Origin: Hedera helix
Lineage: Eukaryota; Streptophyta; Magnoliopsida; Apiales; Araliaceae
NCBI GenBank assembly: GCA_947179155.2
Contig: OX359285.1
Location: 10,956,010-11,020,009 of the forward strand
Reading direction: 5' to 3'
Length of the DNA: 64,000 bases
The notes under the pieces were generated by a model that worked only from the letters and a program-made list of their open reading frames with translations, was not told the origin of the DNA and searched no databases. The translations under genes and the position numbers were made by a program. Positions 1 to 12,599 of this stretch are shown here, piece by piece; within the stretch, counting starts at the first letter, position 1, and each line of letters opens with the position of its first letter.

Positions 1-1366
1 GTAATAATTGCACAAATATCTATTTCACACGGTATTCACAAATTTTCCTTTAGAAAACTTTTCTTTGAGAAGATTTATTTTGAAAAGCTTCCTTTAAAAG
101 AGTTATTTTGAAATATTATTTCAAAAACTATTTTTTAAATTGTCATACTTTATTACACTACAAAAAAATTATATTATATAAATTCTTTTGATAGTTCACA
201 ATATACGAGTTATCATATACCATAAAATTTATATGTGATAATTATTAATTATATTATAAATATATAGGTTGATCCACTACATTTAAAGCAGTCTCTTTTC
301 AAGTGTTAAGGTAAGAGATACCATCTTTTTCATCTTCTATCATTCAAACTTACTACGGTAAGGGATATCATTTTCTTTTATACTCTTTAACTTACTATGG
401 TAAGTAGTGTTTGGTAAAACTTCTAAAATGATTATAATTGTCTTAATAGTATGCTCTTCATTTAATAACATTTTAATTGAACATGTCTATTTACTTGAAT
501 CTTTTTATTGAACTTCAATCGTTCTTTTGAAGTATAGATCTTGAATATCATTCTTGAATTTGAGTCCAAATCATTTTTGACAATTTGGACATTATTTAAA
601 TCTGCACAAAGTAAAATTGTAAACTTTCGAAATCTATTATTTATCTCATTATTCTCTTTCTTCTATTCATCATTTATATTACTACTGTTTGTTCTAATCA
701 TCATAATCGTGTTGTTATGAATATCTGTGGCCTGGGGCACAGATGATAGGATAAAGACGATATAATTGTTGTGTTTTTTAGGGCACATGATGAATGTTCT
801 CTTTGGTTTGACGCAAGGAAGAAATATCGTTTGGCATGATCATAGCTAGTGGTGTTTCAGATGATAAAAGTTGATGACGTCTTTTTGAAAAAGAGAAGCG
901 AGTGGACTTTATAGTCTATATGATTTTTTATAATGACTGTTATTACTCTACAATTGTTGATCTAAATGTTGTTCAAGAATTTGACTGTAGTTGTTGATTT
1001 AAAACTTCTTGTTTATTATATTCTATTAAGAACTTAACCGTTGAAGGCTAATGATAATTTATTCATCATTATCTTAGTCATGTTATTTTTTATTGGGCTA
1101 TTTGAGCTCACCCTTTCCTTTTTGTTCCATTATTTTTCAACAAGAGATGAGAGAATAGCTGGGTCGTCGGGGGATGGAGTGAAGGTCCGAGTTGTAGCTG
1201 TATTAGTCTTCATAAGTTGTAAAATAGTGTGCAATAATAATGAAGACTTATTTGTGTGTTATTTGAATACTGTATTGTGGTACGTCATACGTTGTATTGT
1301 AATAGTTGTAGTGTATTTTGACGACTCAAGTTTGGGTCGTGTAGGCCCGGATTTGGGGTCGTCATA
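1..1366 (+). repeat. 3' part of the 5' LTR of Gypsy element A1
   Basis: This stretch aligns end to end with 29280-30615, the second LTR of the same element, and more distantly with the LTR ending at 58056. It stops in GTCATA (GTCACA in the sister LTR), immediately before a primer-binding site. The left part of the LTR lies outside the window. By hand count about 9% of positions differ from the 3' LTR over the last 285 bp, so this is an old copy. Short ORFs here are chance. Certain as an LTR fragment; clade assigned from A2. Confidence 0.9.
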
Positions 1367-1368
1367 GT

Positions 1369-1380
1369 TGGTATCAGAGC
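1369..1380 (+). other. Primer-binding site of A1
   Basis: TGGTATCAGAGC is the exact complement of the 3' end of plant initiator tRNA-Met, and it lies two bases after the LTR end. It primes minus-strand DNA synthesis in LTR retrotransposons. Confidence 0.93.
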
Positions 1381-1565
1381 TTAGAGATATAATTTTTAAT
1401 GGAGATCTGGGGTTAGAACTAGGAGGGGAGAGATGAATAGAATCAATCACTAGTGTGTTCTACCTAAATTAGATTCTATTACCTAATGAGTCGATTTGAA
1501 TGTAGGGACAGGAAGTGATGAGTCAGTTTGTTTAACTAACATTTGTTTTGTGACCAAAGTTAAGT

Positions 1566-3800
1566 ATGACATCTGGAAATCATGAAGTTAACTATGGAAT
1601 GCCCAGAATAAATGTAGCTGAGAATCAGGAGGCTACAAACAATCATCCTGCCAACTCAGGAAATAATATTCCTGATAACATGATGAACGGTGGATTTTTT
1701 AAAAATTTCATGTAGTTCATACAAAATCAAGCGAGGGGTGCCCCTACCAGTGAAAATGCTGGTAATTCGAGGATTGTCATTGTGAAGCAGTTTAAAGAGT
1801 TGGACCACCTGATGTTTTTAGAAAGCTGGTTCCACTCAAAGCTAAAGCATGGCTAAAACAGCTGACAAAAATATTTAATGTCTTACAATGCGCTGATGAT
1901 CAGAAGGTTTCATTTGCTACCTTTATGTTACTAGGTGAGGCGGACCATTGGTGGGAAGCGGTAAAACGTATCCTGCATTTAGCACTCGAGATGTCTTGGA
2001 CAGAATTTTAAGAGTTGTTTAACGAGAAATACTTTCCAGAAAGTATCCGCCACATGAAAGAGGTAGAGTTTATTAAATTAGAGCAGGGGAATATGATTGT
2101 CTCACAATATGAGGCCAAGTTTGCCGAGTTATCTTGATTTACGATCCATTTAGTGGACGACGAATCACGAATGAGTCATATGTTCTTGCGAGGTTTGAAA
2201 CTTAAAATTCGCCAACACCTTAACTCTCACAAATTATGTTTATTTTTAGATGTCGTGGATAGAGCTCAAAGGGTAGAGTAAGAAAAAGAAACATTACAGT
2301 CAAGATTCAATGACCAGCAAAAAGAGAATAATCACCGGAACAACGATAACCAGCGGGAGGCAATTATCAGGCCAAAAATGATAACCACTTTGGTGGTATT
2401 CCAGGACCAGATAATAAAAGAGGATAATCAAGTGGGAACAATTTCAAGAGAAAGAGGTTCAATAATGATTATAGAAGGGCATCGACATTAGCACCAGCAC
2501 TGGCACCAGTTTCAAGGGGAGGAGATCGACCACCAGTAAGATGTTACAAGTGTGGTCAGGAAGGTCACATCAGGTCGAACTGTACTCAATAGTCCAAGTT
2601 GTGGAAAAGAAGGTCATATTACTCGATTTTTTCCTGTTACAAAATCAAGTCCAGCTGCAGTAATGACTCCAAGAGCTAGCGTGGATTAAGGAAAATCTGT
2701 AGTTCAGGGGATAGCTTTTATTGTGACATCCTAAATGGCACGAAACCCAAAAGAAATGATAACCGATAAGTTATTTATAAATTCTTGTGAAGTCTATGCC
2801 CTATTAAATACTAGCTCTACCTATTTTTTTTATCTCGCCTATATGTGCTCAACGTTTAAATTTGACTTTTGAAAACTTAGACTTTGACTTATCAGTTGAA
2901 ATCCTATTAGGAGAAATGGCCATCACACTTACTGTATAAAATCTTGCCTAGTCCAAATCAACAACCTCACATTACCTGTTGAACTTATTTCTTTGGAAAT
3001 TCATGAATTTGATGTGATTTAGGAATTTATTGGTTGATTAATAATCATGCTAAAATTGATTGTTTTCAAAAGATTATTAGTTTTCATATTCCTAATCAGC
3101 CTATAACTATTATTTCTAGCCATAAAGTTATTCGTTTATTAAAAAATGGATATCAAACCTTTTTAGCTCAGGTCACTGATTTGAACAAAAACACGTCAGA
3201 CTTGAATGATATTCCTATTGTTAATGAGTTTTCTGATGTTTTTCCAGAGGAACTTTCTGGCTTACTCCTAAATCGTGAAATTGAATTTTTTATTGATCTT
3301 GAACCCAATACTAAGCCTCTTTCCAAAGCCTCATACCAAATAACTTACATTGAACTTCAATAGTTAAAAGTCGAACTACAGAAATTATTGGATACCGGTT
3401 TCATTCGTCCGAGTGCATCACATTGGGGTGCTCTTGTCCTATTTGTTAAGAAGAAAGACGGGAGTATGATATTGTTCATTGACTATCGAGAATTGAACCA
3501 TGTCACCATAAAAAACAGGTACTCGTTACCTCAGATTGATGAGATGTTTGACCAATTGCAGGGTGCTCAACATTTCTCAAAAATTAATTTTTATTTTGGA
3601 TATCATCAGTTAAAGGTTAAAGCTGAGGACATTCCGAAGACTATTTTTCAGAATTTGTTATGGGCATTATGAGTTCTTAGTCATGCCTTTTGGACTAACC
3701 AATGCTCCCGCAACTTTCATAGACATGATAAACCGAATATTCAAGGAATATTTGGATCGTTTTATGGTTGTCTTTATTGATGACATCCTTATATACTCCA
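1566..3800 (+). pseudogene. Broken gag-pol (gag, zinc knuckle, protease, start of RT) of A1
   Basis: This is the 5' half of a Ty3/Gypsy polyprotein, colinear with 58257-60537 of element A2. The start codon at 1566 is in the same context as in A2. The gag core is recognisable around 1840-2290. A CCHC knuckle (CYKCGQEGHIRSNC) is near 2540, and a damaged second one follows. A protease region near 2800 has lost its DTG motif to a nonsense change and a frameshift. The linker and RT start are readable at 3034-3363 and 3388-3672. Many stops and several frameshifts break it. Homology ends at about 3800, just after the RT catalytic block (FIDD), where the sequence changes abruptly to a Copia integrase. 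The rest of this pol resumes at 26939, with about 970 bp of it missing between. Confidence 0.9.
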
Positions 3801-5787
3801 GGAGGAATGTATTCTTTCATTACTTTTACTGATGATTCTAGATTTCGATATATGTATTTGATGAAATACAAATCCAAATCGTTTGAAATGTTCAAAGAAT
3901 TCAAAAGTGAAGTATAGAAACTAAATGCCAAAAGTATTAAAGTTCTTTGATTAGATCGAGAAGAGAATACTTAAGCAATAAGTTTCTAGATCATCTCAAG
4001 CGAAATGGTATTATCTCACAATAGACATGGTGATGATCCATGATGAGTTATACCAATCTTTCAGTATCCTTCTAGGGTTATACCTTAGAAACGACCACAT
4101 ATCTACTAAATAAGGTACCTTCAAATTCTGTCCCTAAGACTTCATATGAGTTATGGATAGGGAGAAAACCAAGTCTTAAATATGTTGAGATTTGGATTGT
4201 CCAGCTCATATCAAAATGTTTGACAGTGATAAGCTTGGGACAAGATTTGATAAGTGTAAACTTGTGGGATATCCTAAAGAAAGTTTACGATATCACTTCT
4301 ATGATCCGACTAATTAAAAGGTGATTGTTGAAACACGCAACCTATAGGAAAAGATATTTTTCCTTAAAGGGTTAGTGGGAGTAAAATAGATTTTGAAGAA
4401 GTTCGAGAACCACAAAACACTACAGATCAAGTGAAGGAATCTGTATAAGTAGATAAACCTATTCTACCATAACCAAGTCGTAAACCTGGGTTAGTACCGA
4501 AGATACCTTAATAGTAAGGATTCATCATAGATAATGATGATGAAGTACACTTCATAGTGGATGATGATCCAGTTATATATGACGAGGCATGAGTATTAAA
4601 TACTCAAGCGAAATGATTGATGATCATAAAATTTGAAATGGGTCTTTTAGAAAGACTAAAACAGATGGCAAGGTAGAGACTTATAAGACCTGACTGGTGG
4701 TAAAAAGATTTCAAATAAGGTCAATGGGTTGACTATAATGAAAATTTCACTAGTGAAAATGCATATATCAATTCGGATTTTACTTGCAGTTGTAGCTTAT
4801 TATACAAAAGGATGTATGTGTGATGCAACTAAGAGGATTTGTCTCCATATTAATGGAGTAAATCAAGTATGTGAGTTACAACGATCCAATTATGGATTGA
4901 ACAAGTTTTTCGAAAATAGAACATCCATTTTGATGAGACAATCAAAGGAGTTTGATTTTATCAAAGGATTTTGATTTTATCAAAGACGATGATGAACCAA
5001 GTGTGTACAAAAGTTAATGGGAGCACTGTGACATTCCTAGTATTATATGGTGATATAATACTGATAAGGAATGACATACCGATGCTACAATCAGTAAATA
5101 TGTGGTTCACTAAAAACTTCTCCATCAAGGACTTGGGAGAAGCATCATAACATTCTATTTAGGATAAAGGTCTATAGAGATAGATCATAAAGGATGCTCG
5201 GTTTAACCCAAGGACTGTATATTAATTCGTTGATATGTACTAGACTTGATATTGCTTATGTATGATAAGCAGATATCAGTTCATTTTTGAAGAAGAATAT
5301 TAGAAAAGAGTTTCTAATGACGGGTCCAATATAAAACTAGAGGACTTAACAGACTCAAGTTTTTAATCTGGCCGAGATAACAACAGATCCATTTCAGGTA
5401 ATGTGATTACCTTGAACGGTGCTGCAGTGAGTTGAAAAAGTTCCAAACAACAAGGAGTTGCTGATTTAGTGACAAAGACATAGTAAATAACTATAAGTGA
5501 AGTTGCAAAGGTGATTGTTTGGTTCAACAAGTTCATTACAAAACTTATAATGGTTCTTAGCATTAAAGGAATTTAATTTGCCAAAGAACCTAGGTCTCAT
5601 CTGAAATCCAAACATATGTTGTAGAACTTTTATATGATTAGATGAATCATTGAAAAGGAGACGACACCATAAAGATGGCAAGCTCTTAGAACAGCATTAT
5701 AGATCCATTAACTAAAGCATTTACTAAGCAATTTGTACGCCACTTAGAGAAGAATGGTATGGGATACCAAAGGGCGATTGGTTTCAG
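3801..5787 (+). pseudogene. Broken Copia pol 3' half (integrase, RT, RNase H)
   Basis: This is a degenerate Ty1/Copia pol, readable only by switching frames. It starts inside the integrase core (FITFTDDSRFRYMYL near 3815). The GYPKES segment typical of the Copia integrase C-terminus follows near 4268. An RT region at about 4680-5120 includes LLAVVAYY, a Leu-Gln-Arg-Ser segment before the YGL motif, and a YVDD block that has lost a residue (reads YGDII). RNase H at about 5390-5760 includes a GAAVS segment, AKEPRSH and KHML. The Copia order (integrase before RT) separates it from the flanking Gypsy pieces. Its 5' half is missing, so it was cut by the event that also removed part of A1. Beyond Copia I do not assign a clade. 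Confidence 0.85.
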
Positions 5788-5790
5788 TGC

Positions 5791-5800
5791 AAGTGGGAGA
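5791..5800 (+). other. Polypurine tract of the truncated Copia element
   Basis: AAGTGGGAGA lies directly before the LTR start (TGAAAG), after the end of RNase H. This placement and composition are usual for plant Copia plus-strand primers. Confidence 0.75.
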
Positions 5801-5801
5801 T

Positions 5802-7012
5802 TGAAAGTAGTATGCCCTCAAGCCAATCACATTTGATGTGATAAGCATATACTTTGTAATCTTATTCATTTATTAATAAAAGAATCAAGACATTTCTTTA
5901 TTCATGATTAATTACTTGAATTAATCAAATGGATAAACCCATAGTTTTCTAGCAATGCTTTTAAAACCATGATGAGGATCATGCTAATGAGATCTAAATT
6001 CAAGATAGCTCAACACTAAAATTGTTCCTAATCGTTGGATTACTAAAATGGGGATTAGTGAATCCGGATAGATTAATACATACTATACTTGCTCTTATGA
6101 AGAGGATGATTGATTTCATAATCATTTGTGTATAGACACTAAAGCAAGTATGTAGGTGCTTATTAGAGAATAAGTTCATTGAACGTGACTCGCTCAAGGA
6201 ACACTTAATGGAGTCTTAATTGCCTGTCAATAGGAGTTCCTTTTGTGATAGTAGTACAAGTGATTCTTGGACTTGAGATCATCATAGTATCTTGTGTATG
6301 ATTAATTATATTTTAACATATTCCTTAAAACCTTTAGGGTGTATCAAAGGGTATTATCGGATATAATAAGTCATACATGGAGATAGGTGAGTGATCAACA
6401 AAGAATCTACCACTTCTAGTAAAAGAAGGGAATGTCCTATGCGATTCGATAAATGACAACTCAGTTGTCCTTCGCCAAGGCAGAATTGAAATTAGAAAGT
6501 AGTTTCTAATTTACATTAATTAGAGTTATTCATTTAAGGATCGAAATGCATATAATCAAATAAAATAAGACTTCACAGTAATACCATGTCTTATATTTGA
6601 TTGGGACGTTGTGAGGTAGAAAGATTGAATTGTACTGTAACTATTCGCTGAATATGTTCTTTTATGATTAAATATTGAAATCTAAATTATCTGAAAAGTC
6701 GTTGATCGCTAAAGGGACTTATCCTTATTATGGAATAAATATTATTTATTTAAATGAATTAAATAGTTTAATTTATTTATATAAATAAGATTAGAATAGT
6801 TATAATTAATTTATTCTATAACCGGTTTAATATGGAGAACCTAAAAGTTCACACCGCAAAAAAAAAAAAAATTATTTAAGAAGTAAATGACATAATTGTA
6901 ATAATGAATTAAGTATATTTAATTTATACTATGTAGATAGAATAAATTAAATAGCTTAATATTTATTATTTAGTATTTTGGAAATACTAATTATAAATTA
7001 ATAAGAGGAGTC

Positions 7013-7094
<82 letters not shown>

Positions 7095-7702
7095 TATCAT
7101 TATTATTTAGTTCCTAAACAGTTTAGGAATTAATTAATAAGAGTATCCTCATAATTAATAATTAAGTTCCTAAATAGTTTAGGAATTATAATTATTATAT
7201 TAAATTAATTAAATTCCTAATTAGATTAGGAGTTTAATTAAAAACCCTATTCCTAAAGGTGTTAGGAGGGTTTACTAAATCTATAAATAAGAGAAGTCTT
7301 CTTATGGATTAAGGTTATACACATACACTTCCATAAGTTTTGAAAAAGTACTCACATATTCTCTAGATAGAGAAAACTAGTGTTTGTCATAACCTGTTTC
7401 TTGAATTATTATTATTCCTTGGTGGATCACCTCTAGAGGCCAAATACTTGGGTGGCTAATGTTGATCATTGGAATCCAATCGGTGAAATTCAAGGAGAAC
7501 GCGAAGGACTTGGAGGTGAACTTGTATCCGTTGAAGTTTTGAGTTCTACAAGGGTATATCTCTAACTTCTTCTTTATTAATTAATAGTTGCGCATAAAGG
7601 TCGATCCTGGATTATGGTTTGTAAATTTTTAAATTTAATTTTACCATGCTTCTGCTATTTTATGTAATTTGATTGCGTGTCTATGAATTTTACAAACCAA
7701 CA
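5802..7702 (+). repeat. 3' LTR of the truncated Copia element
   Basis: It starts TGAAAG after the polypurine tract and ends in CCAACA. The downstream base 7703 is where homology to the LTR of Gypsy B (from 24608) begins. It contains a TATA-like CTATAAATAAG near 7280 and a long TTA microsatellite. The partner LTR is not in the window, so the left boundary rests on the polypurine tract and the right one on the homology breakpoint. It is long for a Copia LTR (1,901 bp), partly because of the microsatellite and AT-rich filler. Confidence 0.75.
7013..7090 (+). repeat. (TTA)n microsatellite, about 26 units
   Basis: There is an uninterrupted run of TTA units over 78 bp, followed by interrupted units to about 7107. 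It lies inside the Copia LTR and is probably length-polymorphic. Confidence 0.97.
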
Positions 7703-7995
7703 TATAAATGTACCCTTACATGTGTACTAGATCGAGATACCCTTAGTCTTCCAAAATAGTACATGACCAGTGAGTTAAAACCGGTCAAAGCAGGCTTTAG
7801 GACCATAACCGGCTGTTCTGGGTAGCCTATGAACATTCATACCTATAGCGACAGACTAGCTGTCGCTATTAGCCTTTAGCGACGATCTCCTTCCCTCAGC
7901 CAAGAACAGCTATTGTGACGGCTTTAGCGACAGCAAGGGCCGTCGCTATATCCCAGTAACAATTTGTTTTTAAGTAATTAAAATTAAATACCTTT
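7703..7995 (+). repeat. 5' LTR of Gypsy B, fragment left of the SIRE-type insertion
   Basis: It is closely similar to 24608-24900 in the 3' LTR of B. It holds several TAGCGAC/GTCGCTA motifs, including a perfect 10-bp inverted repeat with a 5-base loop at 7845-7869. It ends in CCTTT at 7991-7995, the target-site duplication of the element that follows. Confidence 0.92.
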
Positions 7996-8920
7996 TGTTG
8001 AACATTGAATGTTTAAATTTGATGATAAAAAATAATGTACAAAGACTGTGTTAGATAAGATCAAAGCTGTTAGGTTGATCTTCTGATATAATATGGAAGC
8101 ACCAAACGACTCTATGAAAGTTGGTGGGACCTTACGACTGACATAATTGTCCCCAAGGAAAAAGAAAACACCCTTCCATGGGCTAACAGGTCAGATCAAA
8201 TAATAACTTCTTAAAGCATTAATGAGCTATATTAATATAATATTTTAGAAGCTCCCCTCTGTGACGTAACGGGAAGAAACTAAAGCTACGAGCAGATGTT
8301 CCAACGGGAAGAAACCTGAAGCCCTCATTTTTAAATACCAGAGATCTGCAAAAGAAAAAATATACAAGCATCATACAAGAAAAGAAAATAAGCAAGAAGT
8401 TGAATAAGATCATACAGAGAAGAAAGCTTGCATCGCTACTAAGTCCTTCAGAAACTTATGCTAAAAGCAACTTAGTAGCTCACCCAAATCTACACCACTC
8501 TAGGAGAGTTCTTTGTGAACTAGAGTATCCAAGTCTGTTAGACTTGTAGAGTTCTTAGTGAACTAAAGTTTCAAGACTGCTGGTCTTGAAAGAATCTTAT
8601 TAATTCTGAAATTGTACAAGTATCCTTAGTGGATTTGCTGCTGGAAGAGCAGAACAGTGGAGTAGGAGTCTTGTGAACTATGGACCACTTAAAACCTGGA
8701 GTCTTTCTTCTTGTGTCTTTTAATTGCTATATCTGCCATATAATTGCTTGTTGAATTCTTACTTTAACATTTCAAGAAAGGGGTAACTAAATCATATTTC
8801 GCTGTGCTAAACTTATTGTTTAAGAATTAATTAACGTAAGAAATAAAAGTAAAGGAAAATTTAAAAAGAATATATTCAACCCCGCTTTCTAAATATCTAT
8901 CGTGTCATTGGGAACTAACA
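7996..8920 (+). repeat. 5' LTR of the SIRE-type element (internally deleted)
   Basis: It starts TGTTGAACATTG and ends GGGAACTAACA, identical to the ends of the 3' LTR at 17605-19064. It is 925 bp against 1,460 bp, because one block matching about 17703-18234 is missing after GATATA. The missing block contains the ACTCTACGAT repeats. Both ends are certain. Confidence 0.95.
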
Positions 8921-8922
8921 AT

Positions 8923-8934
8923 TGATATCAGAGC
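8923..8934 (+). other. Primer-binding site of the SIRE-type element
   Basis: TGATATCAGAGC lies two bases after the LTR end and matches the initiator tRNA-Met complement at 11 of 12 bases. Confidence 0.88.
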
Positions 8935-8975
8935 AGGTTCTCACTTTTAAAGCCTTACAAGCTTGAGTAGATCAA

Positions 8976-10730
8976 ATGACACTCAACAAGAATGGATCAG
9001 AACTCGGTGGAGGTAATAGACCACCTATGTGTAATAAAGAAAAATTTGCTAACTGAAAAGTTCGTATGTAGGCTTACATGGATGCTATAAATGATGAACT
9101 GTTCGAGACAGTGCTAAATAGGCCGATCATACCAAGGAAGCTTGCACTATCAACTGAAGATCCAAGCAAGCTAGTAGCAAAGAAAAGAGACGAATGGACA
9201 GACAATGAAAAGAAGGATGTTCAAAGAGACAAAAGGGCTAAAAACATCTTATTTCAATCTCTGGATGATGATCTATTTAAGAACGTTGTTAACTATAAAA
9301 CAGCTCAAGAAGTCTGGCAAACTCTGTTGATCATGCATGAAGGAACAGAAGAAGTCAGAGAAAATAAGCAATCACTGCTTGTTTAGCAGTATGAAATGTT
9401 CACTCATATCTCAGGTGAAAACATTACAAACACCTATAAAAGATTTAACTTGCTACTAAACTCTCTCAAATCTTATGGAAAAATCTATCCAAACAGAGAT
9501 CTCATCATTAAATTCATGAGATCTTTGCCAAGCAAATGGGATTCCAAAACCACAACAATCCGGGAGTAAAAGAACCTGCACGAGATGACTGTACAACAGC
9601 TATATGGAAATATTCTCACCTATGAGCTGGAGCTAAATCAAAGAGCAGAGAATCTATCTGGGGAAAGAAAGAAGGAGAAAAACATTGCTCTTAAAGCCTC
9701 AAACTCAACTCACAGAAGCATTTATAAGGATAACTATGACTCTGACAAGGATGAATCAAATGATGATGAAGGAGTTGTTATGCTAGTCAGACATTTTAAA
9801 AGATTTATCAACAGGAATAGACCTCAGAAGTTCAGAAGCAACAGCAGCAAATAACAACCAAATGACCTTTGCTATAATTGCAAAAAGTCAGGTCACTTCA
9901 TTGCTAAATGTCCAAAACCCTTAAGAGAATAGCTGAGGAGGGACAAAACAAAAGCAAATTCAAAGAGAGAATTCAAAAGCTTCCATAAACAAAAGAAGAA
10001 AGACAAAAGCTTCATAGCTGAAGGCTCCTGGAGTGACTCAGAAAAAGAACTAAATTCTGAGTCAAGTGACGATGAAGAGCCACAAAAGGCCAATCTGTGC
10101 TTAATGGCAAACGAAGAAGGAAGCAGCAAAAAGGAATTCAACATAGATGAGGTATTTGATTTCTACTCTCCTGAATTCAGCATAAATGATCTTAGAGAAG
10201 GCATGCATGACTTAATGGTAGAATTACACAAATATATAAATATGTTTAGAAGGTTATCTAAAGATTTCTCTCATCTAAAGGAGGATAAAGAAAAAATAAG
10301 TATAGAATTAGAAGCCTCATTTCAGAATGCAAAACTTTACTCTAATCTGAAGACTGAGGATGAAAAACTAAAAGAGATAAATGAGTTAAGCACTCATAAA
10401 GAGTCTTCACTAGCTTCCAAGATTCGAGAACTAGAAAAGACAATTTTCATGTGGAACAAGTCTAGTTTGTCTATGGACACCCTGATCTCAAGTCAAAGAT
10501 ATGTGACTGATAGATCAGGATTAGGATTTGAGAATTCATTCTCAAAGCCAAATATGGAGAAGTCTACAGAAATAAATGAAGGAAAATCATTTTATCTTAA
10601 TAAAGGAATTGTGTTCATCAAGTCCTTAAATTCTATATCTCCCAGCAGTCCACATTCTGCTAAGCCTGGTATCATTTTAGAAAATAAAAATCGCACGGGT
10701 CTGGGGTTCAGAAAATTGAAAAACATGTAA
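8976..10730 (+). pseudogene. gag of the SIRE-type element, one frame with several stops
   Basis: This is the nucleocapsid precursor. From the ATG at 8976 one frame runs to the TAA at 10728, about 585 codons. The frame is kept throughout and stops alone break it: TGA near 9054, then TAG at about 9069 and 9384, TAA at about 9567 and 9852, TAG near 9930. The gag core (UBN2-like) is at about 9080-9600. A CCHC knuckle CYNCKKSGHFIAKC is encoded from 9870. A long charged, Leu/Lys/Glu-rich region at about 10190-10440 looks like a coiled coil. Most stops sit where Gln or Trp is expected, a C-to-T/G-to-A pattern. The gag is longer than in most Copia elements, which fits the SIRE clade. It no longer encodes a full protein. 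Confidence 0.85.
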
Positions 10731-10740
10731 AGCAAAACTC

Positions 10741-10810
10741 ACTCTACGAACCACACACACAAAAAACATTGAGTTTACTATCACTCTACGAATCATGAGA
10801 ATCGTAGAGT
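10741..10810 (+). repeat. ACTCTACGA hairpin repeats at the gag-pol junction
   Basis: ACTCTACGAA occurs at 10741-10750 and 10783-10792, and ATCGTAGAGT at 10801-10810. The last two can pair over 9 bp with a loop of about 10 bases. The same decamer recurs after pol and in the 3' LTR of this element. Confidence 0.8.
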
Positions 10811-11067
10811 AACATGAAAGCAGAATATAGATCAGCAAAATCAAAAGACAATGAGAAATCATAATCCATATAGGTCCTGGACAAATAAGAATTCACAAAT
10901 GCGCACATATCATCATCAATATCATATCAATCATAGGAATGATAAATGTTTGTCAAGATATCATAGACTGCAAGGATCTAAAATCAAGCAGATTTGAGTC
11001 CCAAAAGGTACTAACAAAGCAGGACCCAAACAAATATGGGTACCAAAATGAAGATTGATTTGTTATG

Positions 11068-12461
11068 TAGGTAAAGAGATCCATCTGGTATCTTGACAGT
11101 GGATGCTCAAGGCACATGACAGAAGACTAGGCTCTTCTATCAGGTTATAAAGTAAAAAATGGACCTGATGTCATTTTTGGAGACAACAACTCCGAGAAAA
11201 TCAGAGGTTATGGCTCAACTGGAAATGGTGCAATATTTTTCAGTAAAGTGGCGTATGTTGAGGGACTAAAGCACAACCTGCTAAGTATCAGTCAACTCTG
11301 TGATAAAGGACATCAAGTCACCTTCCTCAACAACCAATGCCAAGTTAGAGATTTGAAGACCTCTAAAGCTAGAAGGAGTTCGAGAAGGAAATGTTTATGT
11401 GGTCAATCTTGCTCAATTAAGTTCAGATGAGACAGTCTGTTTTCTTGCTAAATCCTCTGAAGATATGTGTTGGCTCTGGCACATGAGGTTATCTCATTTT
11501 AACTTCAAGAGTATTTCAAAGCTTGCCTCCAAAGATCTAATAAAAGGATTGCCAAAGCTAAATTTCATCAAAGAAAAACCCTGCAAGGCTTGTCAGTTTT
11601 AGAAAGCAAAAAAAGACTTCATTTTAGAGCAAGTCAGTAAACTCAAATGATAGGGCTCTTCAATTACTTCACATGGATTTATTCGGGCCTATCTCTACGA
11701 CTATCCTCGGAAGAAAGAGATACTCTCTAGTGGTAGTAGATGACTACACTAGATATACATGGGTATCTTTTCTAAGCTTTAAAGATGAAACCATTTCACA
11801 TCTTATCAAGCTCTTCAGAATAATCATGAATGAAAAAGGTAAAAAGATCAAGGTCATCAGAAGTGATCATGAAAGAGAATTTGATTTCTCAGATATGGAC
11901 CTATTATGTGAAGAAAATGGAATCAATAACAACTTCTTAGCCCCAAGGACGCCTCAACAAAATGGAGTAGCAGAAAGGAAGAATAAGACTCTTATTGAAG
12001 CAGGAAGAACCCTTTTAGCAGCAGCCTATCTTCCTTAATATTTCTGGGCTAAAGCCATCAGTACTGCATGCTACACTCAAAACAGGTCACTCATACACTT
12101 AACATTGAAGAAGACTCCGTACGAATTATGGAAAGGAAGAAAGCCAAACATAAGTTATTTTCATGCCTTTGGTTGCTTATGCTACGTACTCAACAATGGC
12201 AAGAAGCATCTAACTAAATTCCAGCCAAAATCAGATGAAGGAATCTTCCTTGGCTATGCAACAGATAACAGAGCATTCAGGGTGTTTAACAAGGAATCCT
12301 TAACTGTTGAAACATTCATCCATGTCACATTCGATGAATCAAATCCTGAAAAGAAAAAGTTAAACATTCAACGAATTATCAGACACAAGCTCAACGATCG
12401 AAGAACTCAAAATCGTAAAGTCCGACTCCACGACCATAAAACCAGTAACAGAAATCGTTGA
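11068..12461 (+). pseudogene. Protease and integrase of the SIRE-type element
   Basis: This is the first part of Copia pol. The aspartic protease motif is visible as WYLDSGCSRHMT from 11086. A protease/linker part follows in the same frame to 11430, including AYVEGLKHNLLSIS. After a frameshift near 11395 comes the integrase zinc-binding region (HMRLSH ... CKAC, 11470-11600). A second shift leads to the integrase core at 11673-12038, with the three catalytic positions readable: D of HMDLFGP, D of RSDH, and E of NGVAERKNKTL. The conserved Gly after RSDH is Glu here. The C-terminal part (GCLCYVLNN, IFLGYA) runs to 12461. Stops near 11128, 11602 and 12036 and three frame changes destroy it. Confidence 0.87.
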
Positions 12462-12599
12462 ACAAGTAGAGGATATTGTAGAGCACACCACACCAGACAT
12501 TAAAACTCTACTATCAGAACAAGAAGCTGATTTAGAGGAACTCAGACAAGAAGGCACCAGAACAGACGTTCCTAGCAGAATAAAGTGGACCAAAGATCA

